Assembly: GCA_030272585.1 (NCBI GenBank)
Contig: BSYQ01000008.1
Coordinates: 868,001 to 932,000 of the forward strand
From: Bryopsis sp. KO-2023
Taxonomy: Eukaryota; Chlorophyta; Ulvophyceae; Bryopsidales; Bryopsidaceae
Reading direction: 5' to 3'
DNA length: 64,000 nt
Position 1 is the stretch's first letter; the number at the start of each line of letters is the position of its first letter. The translations under genes were made by a program, and so were the position numbers. Below, one piece after another: positions 57,459 to 64,000 of this stretch. The notes below the pieces were generated by a model. That model saw nothing but the letters and a program-made list of their open reading frames with translations. It did not search any database and was not told the DNA's origin.

Positions 57459-57460
57459 GT

Positions 57461-57849
57461 TGATACAAACGTTGGAACAAATAGACTAGTCGAGTGGACT
57501 TACGTCTAGAGCACGGAAAGACTTTCTCAAACAAGGATCTTTACAATAGTCCAAGTTACAATAAGGCTGTGGTCCGGGCCGAATAAGTATTCGGCCGGGC
57601 CGACAGCCTGTCCAACCCTTTCATCCAACTCAGCGTCCTAATGGCCCCTTGGCCGTGTCCTAATGGACCCTAAGCTGAATGTGAGGCTCCAGGCCGAACT
57701 GAGGGTTGCCACCTCAGAGGCGGCCTGGCCCTCTCCCTTAATGTGTGGCTATGATGATGGTGAGCTGGTTCGGTCCGACTACTGTCAGGCCGAACCACGT
57801 GTTGGGTGAGTGGGCCGAACCGCGTGTCATACGACGGACGTTCGTATCA
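57461..57849 (-). repeat. 5' LTR of element B
   Basis: 389 bp, identical by eye to 32639-33027. Confidence 0.95.
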
Positions 57850-58235
57850 CCCTGCCTGGCGGAGTCGCGAATAAAAATGCAAAAAGGAGTCTTGTCCCAC
57901 TCAAAGTAAAAACTCTTTCCGCGCACTTCCCTGATGAGAAGGCACGATAACACTTCCAGGCACGTTCGTCACAAAGGAAAAGCAGGAGGTTGCTCGTCAC
58001 ACAAGCAAACAAAGTCACGGCAGAAAGCACGTGACAGAATACTCAGTCCGGAAAGCTGCCTGAAGACACTTCCACGACCACGTTTGCCGGAGTCCTTGGT
58101 GGCGGTTAGGTGTATCGTGTGCACGCCGGCACAACACCGTAGGGAAGCAGTCAGATGGCTGCAATTCAGAAGAGATAAAAGGGCCACACAATCGACCGGT
58201 TGCAGAAAACACGGCCTCCCCTTCTTGGCCACCAC
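57850..58235 (-). other. Leader of element A
   Basis: About 386 bp between the CCCTG duplication and the 5' terminal repeat of element A. No supported ORF. It starts on - with GTGGTGGCCAAGAA, a possible primer site. Confidence 0.5.
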
Positions 58236-58398
58236 TTACGAAGTGAGGGGTATCAAGAGAATTACAAAGTGCTTCAGACCAGTCCCTTAAGTCTTGCCAC
58301 ATTCGGCTCAACTGTTTTCCTCAACTAAACACAACTACCAATTATCCTTAACGGTAATTGATCCCATAAGCAACACACTGGTCATCCAACCTGCTACA
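58236..58398 (-). repeat. 5' terminal repeat of element A
   Basis: 163 bp, identical by eye to 30518-30680. Followed on + by the target duplication TTCGC at 58399-58403. Confidence 0.9.
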
Positions 58399-58536
58399 TT
58401 CGCTTTTCCGCCAAAACAGTCATACACGGAAGCCGCCTGGTCTGACCCGCAGCAAACCCATCACTAGAAAAGAATAACGCAACGCTGTCCTGTTCGCCCA
58501 TGGCTATCTTTTTCCTCTTCCACCGCTGAAACTGCG
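58399..58536 (+). promoter_or_regulatory. CPSF3 upstream region with a short upstream ORF
   Basis: 138 bp between the nest and the CPSF3 start. A 9-codon upstream ORF (58500-58529, MAIFFLFHR) ends 7 bp before the CPSF3 ATG. If this stretch is in the mRNA, it could lower translation or allow reinitiation. Confidence 0.5.
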
Positions 58537-61500
58537 ATGGCGTCGTCGAGTCCAGTGGTGGCTGCCGAACCCACGACCAGCACCAAAGATGTTGATCGTT
58601 TGGTTCAAATCGTGCCGTTGGGGGCTGGGCAAGAAGTCGGCCGCTCTTGCATCATCCTCTCCTATCGGTTCGTATGGCTTTTTTTTTTATTTTTTTACCT
58701 CGACATGGAAATTCATTGATAGTTTCCGAGGACCAAAAAAAAAACTCCTCCAGGACTGACACCATGTGTGAACCAACAGCGCTTTTATTGATTTTTTTCA
58801 GAATATATTTGGTGATGATCAAGTTTTTGATTTCATGAAAACCTCTTCAAGATGTTCTGGGATTAAAAAATTAAATGAGAGGTTAAATCGTGAACGGAAT
58901 ATTGGACTATTGTCACCGTAACCTCCCCTTTTTAAACCTTTTTTCTTTTTTTTCCCTTTTTTTTATTATTAAAAAAATCATACATTCATCTGATCAATCT
59001 TTTTGAGCATTTATAGAGAGGTCAAAGATTAAAAAAAGGGAACTTCTCCATAGCCTGATCGAAAAGCAACCACAGAAAAATTCGAGTTTTTACGCTGAAA
59101 TGGTGGGTTTTTTTCATCATTTTGGACTCATTGTTTACACTGTGGCCGAAGCTTTCGGCGTCGAAAGTACAATCCATATTGGAAAAAAAAGACAAAAAAC
59201 ACTATATATATACTTGTTCTCGATGTCCAGCGATTGAGGCTTTTCTTTTTTCTCTCCACTTTTCTTCCCCCCTGCAGTGGTCGCAATGTGATGTTTGATT
59301 GTGGAATTCATCCTGGGCACAATGGCTTGGCCAGTTTGCCACTGTTCGACCACGTGGACATGTCGAAAGTCGATGTCTGCTTAGTCACCCATTTCCATTT
59401 GGACCATTGCGCGGCCGTACCGTACCTCATCGGCCATTCGGGTTTCAAGGTCAGCCATCGAATCCTCCTTTTTTTGTGCTGTGTTGCTGAGCCTTCGCAT
59501 GCATTTTATCACTTTATATATAGTGTGTGGATATGCATCCACTGAAACCTTTTTTTTTGTATTTTCTTGCATTTTGTTCGGGGACTGCTCTTTTTTTCGG
59601 CCAGTTTTCGGCTTGGCATCATCCCAGCAGCAAAAACACCACACGCATCTTGCCCAAAAATTGCACCACACTTTTTTATGACTAAGAGGTCAGGACATAC
59701 ACACTGCATATCGATTTTATTTCTTTTTTATTTTTGATTGAGTAGGGCCGGCTGTTCATGACGCATCCTACCAAGGCGATCTACCGAACTCTGATTTCCG
59801 ATTTCCTGAAAGTCAGCCAAGGGGGGGACGACCAACTGTATGGCGATGTTGACCTGGAGAACAGCATCGAAAGGGTGGAAGTCATAGATTTCAACCAAAC
59901 CATCGACATCGATGGAATCAAGGTACGAAATTCTTACAAAATTCCATTAGATGCTGGTGCAAAACGGAACTTTTTGTTTTTGTCTTCTTTTTTGTTTTGT
60001 TTTGTTTTTTTTTTTTGGGGGGGGGGGGTTCTGCTGAATGGTACGGAAATTGGATTTTTGCTCGCAAACACCATTTTTTTTGCTATTTTTTTTGGTAGGT
60101 GTGTGCTTATCGGGCAGGTCATGTGTTGGGGGCTGCTATGTTTATGGTTGAAATTGGAGGGATGAGGGCGCTGTACACCGGGGATTACAGCAGAATTCCA
60201 GACAGACATTTGCCTGGTGCCGATTTGCCTCAGGTCCGACCAGATATAGGTATGCCTAAATCCGAATTCAACTCGAACGCAATGAAATATCGAGAAAAAA
60301 AGAAAAAAACACCTGAAAATTCGTCTGTGTTGAGGGCTTCGTTGTATTAGGATCGGTGCTGCTATGATTTGTTTGCCCTGAATTTTTTGTCCCCAGTTGA
60401 AAATGCTGTCTGACGTGCGGTTGCATTGTATTGTCTGCAGTGATCGTGGAGAGTACCTATGGAGTGAGAAATCATTTACCTCGTCAAGAAAGGGAGCAGA
60501 ATTTTCTGAAGAAAGTTCGAGCAATTCTGGACAGGGGTGGAAATGTGCTGTTGCCGGTGGTCGCACTGGGAAGGGCTCAGGTACTTGGTTTTCTGCATCG
60601 CTTTTTCACAGCATTTTTGATTTAAAAAAAAAATGAAGCAGCTGCCGATCATGGTTCAAGGTTTTCTTTACTTCATTCCGTGTCGAAGCTTTTTTTTTAG
60701 ATTCTTTTGCCCTCAAGGCATCCTTTTGGAGTTGTCTATTTCCCCTGAGTTTTGAAAACACAAAAAAGTGGATGGACGCGCGCTCGGTTTCACGTTTTTC
60801 AGCTTTTCATCCCTCAGCGCTTTTCGACACATTTTGAGAAAGAGGGCTAGTATACAATTATTGTTTTATTCGTGAATAATGGGTAGGAAATGCTGCTGAT
60901 GCTGGATGAAGACTGGAGCACCAACCCAGACGTACAGAGCGTCCCGATCTACCAAGCCAGTGGGCTAGCAATGAAAGCACTCAGCGTTTACCAAACTTAC
61001 ATTGAAATGATGAACGATGACATCAAGAGAGCCTTCCAGGTAAATTAAATCAACACGCAAATTCCATTGAAGCTGTTTTCTTACCCGTTTTGTTACAGCT
61101 CTGTGGTTCTCTTTCCTCCCCCCCCCTTTATGAAGCAGATCAAGCGATGGCCTATCATATCCACCATAAAGTTTTCGAGGCGAAAAATGGATCTATATTG
61201 ATCCATTATATCTATTATATCCATTTTATCTGTTATATCCATTTTATCTGTTATATCTGCCTATATGTAAAGTGTTTATTCCTTGGGGGTACGATTGATG
61301 CTAAAAATAGATCGATCGACGAAGGGGATGCTCGTGTTTTTGCTGGGTGATCGTTACGTTTTGGTCATTTCTTTTGATTGTTTTTTTTCTCAGGTTCGAA
61401 ATCCGTTCAATTTCAAATTCGTCAAGCACCTTCGCAGCTTGAGCGAATTCAACGATTCTTCCCCCAGCATCGTTTTGGCCACCCCTTCCATGCTGCAAAG

Positions 61501-63712
61501 CGGAATTTCCAGGGAGCTCTTTGACATGTGGTGTTCCGATTCTCGACACGGGGTTATCATCGCCGATTTTGCCGTTCAAGGCACCCTGGCCAGACAAATT
61601 TTGGAAAGCCCCGTGGATGTTGTGAACAAGGATGGATTAAAGGTAGCCAAACTCCCCCCCCCAAAAAAAAAAATAAATGTAAATAAACAATAAATAATGT
61701 TAAATTAAAAAAAGTTCAAGTTTAATTGAATTAAATAAAAAAATTCACTCCGATTTTGAATTTCTTTGATCGACAATGGTCAGCAATTGATTTCATTGGT
61801 TTTCTATCGTGCAATATAGCCCACGAGGGAAGCTCCGATTTTTTTTCCCTGGTCTGCTGTGTAGGTTCCTTTGAAAATGTCTGTGGATGCGATTTCGTTT
61901 TCGGCACATGCCGATTTCGACCAAACTTCAAAATTTTTGGACCTCTTGAGGCCTAGCAACATAGTGCTGGTGCATGGGGAAGCCAACGAAATGGCCAGAC
62001 TGAGAAAAGCTCTGGAAAGACAAGGCACGGCGGCCGGAATCGAATGGGCCGTTCACACACCAAAAGTTGCTCAATCAATCGACGTAAGGCAGGGGAACCT
62101 TTCCAACATTTTTTTCCGGCATTTTTTTTTTCTCATCTTCCATTTGCTTGTGCAAAGCTTCATTGTTTCGGTCAAGAATAGACTCTCCTATCCTTTTTTC
62201 CATTTTTTCGTTTTTTGCGGTGCATTCTTCAGTACAACATGATTTTTTATTTAAATCCTATGCATGGTCCGGTTTGGGCAATCGTCAAAAAGGACCTCGA
62301 TTAATCCAAAATAGGAAAAGCAAAAAAAAATGGTGGAAGCTTCCTTCCGAAAAAAGGAATTTCCTGTTGGGATTTCCCATAGGTGGTCCACAGCGCCTCC
62401 CAAACTGCAAAAGTGGTTGGGGAACTGGCCGATAAACCTCCGATCGCTGGAAGAAAACTGAAAGGCTTGCTGGTCAAAGAAGGATTTGACACCACGATGA
62501 TGCACCCATCCGATTTAACCACGTTCACTGGCTTGCACACCGGTCGAATCACCCATCGGCAAGCATTGCCGTTTTCGGGGTCCTTCGAGGACCTCAGACT
62601 AGCTTTAGAAATGATTTTCGATGGCGTGGATTTCGGGGGGACGCATATCGGTAACATCAAGCGGATGAAAACTGGCGATAAAGGGTGCGGAGAAGCCATC
62701 ATGATCAACGGCTTGGTTGGGTTGACCCATATGCCAGGGGATTCGGCGGAAGGCTACGATTCCCATGTGGTGTTGGAGTGGCAGGGGGGCCCAATGGGGG
62801 ATATGGTGGCGGATGCGATCATTGCTGCTTTGCTCCAGGTAAAATGGGGAAAATTGAATTAACAGGGTCTGAAAGGAAGGTTGAACAATGGAGTCGGTGT
62901 AAAGGAATGCTTTTTGAGGGATGGAAGGATTTTTGTTTTTCATATGTTTATGCATGTCAGTCACACAACCTTGGCTCGACCACAAATGTGGGAGGTAGGA
63001 GGGCAGCCTGGAGGTAGTCCAATTCAATTTTCCAATCCATTCTTTCTACCCCCAGGTCCTGGGTATAATTTACAAAATATATGTATATATATATCTGAAA
63101 ACAGTACAGTGGACTTGCTTTGAAATTTCGATTTTGTTGCACCGCTCCAGGCTACAGGAGAATTTCCAGAACTGGCAAATGCCGAGAAGAAGCGCCGGAA
63201 TTGCTTGTCCAAAGGGGACGTGCACGGCACTCAACTGGCGGAATTGGAAATGTTGCATCAGCTCATGAAGGCTCAATACGGAGAAGCTGAAATGAACGAG
63301 GTCGAAGGCACTGTGTCGTTGAAGGTGCAGTGGGAATATAAATCACTTTCACTATTTTTTTAGACAAGGTGTTTTACATCAATTAACCCGAAGGTCACAT
63401 CAACTGGTTTAGTTTGGGGTTTTTAGTCGTCTTGATATTTATTTTGTTTCATTTTATTTTATTTCATCTGCGTGGCCATTTTTTTACTGAAGAAAGGCTC
63501 TCCTGAATCCGATCGATCCAATTAAGGATAATATTTTGACGTGAAATTCTTGCTTCAATTTCTGGCAGGCAAATGACATGCACGTGTTGATCGAGAATTG
63601 GTCAGGCAAAGTCGATTGTGAAGACCCCACAGTGAAGGCTAGAATTCAAAAGACGGTGGATCGATTCCAAGAAGCACTGAAACCTTGCAGTTTGGACATC
63701 GAGGATGAGTGA
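58537..63712 (+). CDS. CPSF3: Cleavage and polyadenylation specificity factor CPSF73 (eleven exons)
   Basis: Exons are 58537-58667, 59278-59449, 59746-59922, 60099-60249, 60441-60580, 60887-61039, 61394-61642, 61865-62083, 62383-62838, 63151-63324 and 63569-63712. All are GT-AG and in phase, giving 721 aa (human is 684). This is the zinc endonuclease that cuts pre-mRNA at the poly(A) site and histone pre-mRNA 3' ends, in the CPSF core with CPSF100 and symplekin. The metallo-beta-lactamase part shows [15 protein letters not shown] (H82, H84, D86, H87), GHVLGAAM (H168) and TGDYS (D189). The beta-CASP domain shows ESTYG, ALGRAQ and SGISRELF; then come FSAHAD (H406) and LVHGE. All metal ligands are present, so it should be active. 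The C-terminal region that binds CPSF100 is divergent but of normal length. Confidence 0.97.
61193..61262. repeat. Imperfect tandem repeat in a CPSF3 intron
   Basis: TTATATCCATTTTATCTG-like units repeated about three to four times, between the exons ending at 61039 and starting at 61394. Confidence 0.8.
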
Positions 63713-64000
63713 AAACCAACACTATCCAAGCTTAAAAAATCGTACTCCTGGATTTGCCATTTTTACTGTTCCAAAAATCAGCGTGAGAGTGTGAGGGTGG
63801 GGTCAGAGTGTAGGAAGCATGATAGATGTGGTTTTCGAATTGGAGATTTGAGGGTTAGATGCAGCAGGAGGATTGGAAATTCATTTTTGGTGAAGGAAAA
63901 GATATAGTTGATAGAAGCGATCGATTGGTGTCGACGACTGAGGTGTAAAAACAGATGTTCTAGCTTGCAAATGCTTCTTGAAATCCTTTTTTCCAGCAGT
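63713..64000 (+). other. 3' flank of CPSF3
   Basis: Presumed 3' untranslated region and downstream flank, running to the end of the window. No AATAAA is seen close to the stop and no other gene. Confidence 0.5.

Larger units (their letters stand above)
32639..57849 (-). mobile_element. Element B: Ty3/gypsy chromovirus hosting elements C and D
   Basis: Identical 389-bp LTRs (5' LTR 57849-57461, 3' LTR 33027-32639) have TGATAC...GTATCA ends. The target duplication is CCCTG (32634-32638, 57850-57854). Without the two inserts the element is about 9.5 kb. Parts in order on -: 5' LTR, primer site (57458-57447), leader, small ORF0 stretch, Gag, Pol with chromodomain, an extra third ORF, 3' non-coding region, purine tract (33041-33028), 3' LTR. 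Gag and Pol look whole. The copy is broken about twice, by the insertions of D (just upstream of Gag) and C (in the third ORF). Identical LTRs mean it is very young. Confidence 0.93.
30518..58398 (-). mobile_element. Element A: outermost small LTR-like element holding the whole nest
   Basis: Identical 163-bp direct repeats (30518-30680, 58236-58398) are flanked by the 5-bp duplication TTCGC (30513-30517, 58399-58403). Without its inserts the element is about 2.67 kb, close to the small element at 11820-14490. On - the repeat starts TGTAGC and ends TCGTAA, so its 3' end is not the usual CA. One base inside the 5' repeat lies TGGTGGCCAAGAA, a possible primer site. A GGCGGGGAGG purine run lies next to the 3' repeat. 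It encodes one 437-aa ORF and no enzymes, so it is non-autonomous. It looks whole apart from hosting element B. Identical repeats mean a recent insertion. The LTR reading rests on repeats, duplication and layout, not on any known protein domain. Confidence 0.68.

Noticed and set aside
1-64000. CRISPR arrays, prokaryotic operons or DNA-transposon terminal repeats
   Set aside because: No regularly spaced repeats and no operon layout were seen. The only long inverted structures noticed are the short ends of LTRs.

Overview
The window is nuclear DNA from an intron-rich eukaryote. Genes are split into short exons with clean GT-AG boundaries, introns are full of T/A homopolymer runs, and the largest features are Ty3/gypsy LTR retrotransposons with chromodomains. 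I lean towards the green lineage (streptophyte alga or early land plant), from a TITAN9/Csm1-like C-terminus, an exon resembling SOS1-type Na+/H+ antiporters, and several chromoviruses. No marker here settles this.

Left part (1-32 kb, mostly host genes). A basic coiled-coil protein of about 704 aa lies on + (20-5138, ten exons). On - follow two paralogous secreted Kazal-inhibitor proteins (6110-9014, 311 aa; 15643-18373, 241 aa). They share a Cys-containing C-terminal region I do not recognise and are separated by a 2.7-kb LTR element carrying one Gag-like ORF (11820-14490). Then, all on -, come a four-exon PAPS sulfotransferase (19372-20924, 331 aa), an acyl-CoA synthetase-like gene with unusual core motifs and an unresolved 3' end (23500-27632), and an intronless mTERF-family gene (29031-30206). 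An orphan 90-bp Na+/H+ exchanger-like exon lies antisense in an intron of the synthetase gene.

Right part (30.5-58.4 kb, a three-level retrotransposon nest). Direct repeats of 163 bp with a 5-bp target duplication (TTCGC) bound a small one-ORF LTR-like element (element A). Inside it is a 9.5-kb chromovirus on - (element B, duplication CCCTG). Inside B are a + chromovirus (element C, 33700-41080, duplication CGGCT) and another + chromovirus (element D, 48900-57232, duplication CTCAA). All four LTR pairs look identical by eye, so the whole stack is young. The stack sits between the start of the mTERF gene (-) and the start of CPSF3 (+); before it arrived these divergent genes were only about 440 bp apart.

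Right end (58.5-63.7 kb). A complete eleven-exon gene for the pre-mRNA 3'-end endonuclease CPSF73/CPSF3 (721 aa) has all metallo-beta-lactamase/beta-CASP motifs and a short upstream ORF.

Most novel content: chromoviruses B and D share an extra ORF downstream of pol (coiled coil plus RING-like Cys/His cluster) and a small ORF upstream of Gag. Small one-ORF LTR elements accompany them, and one carries only the coiled-coil part of a related Gag.
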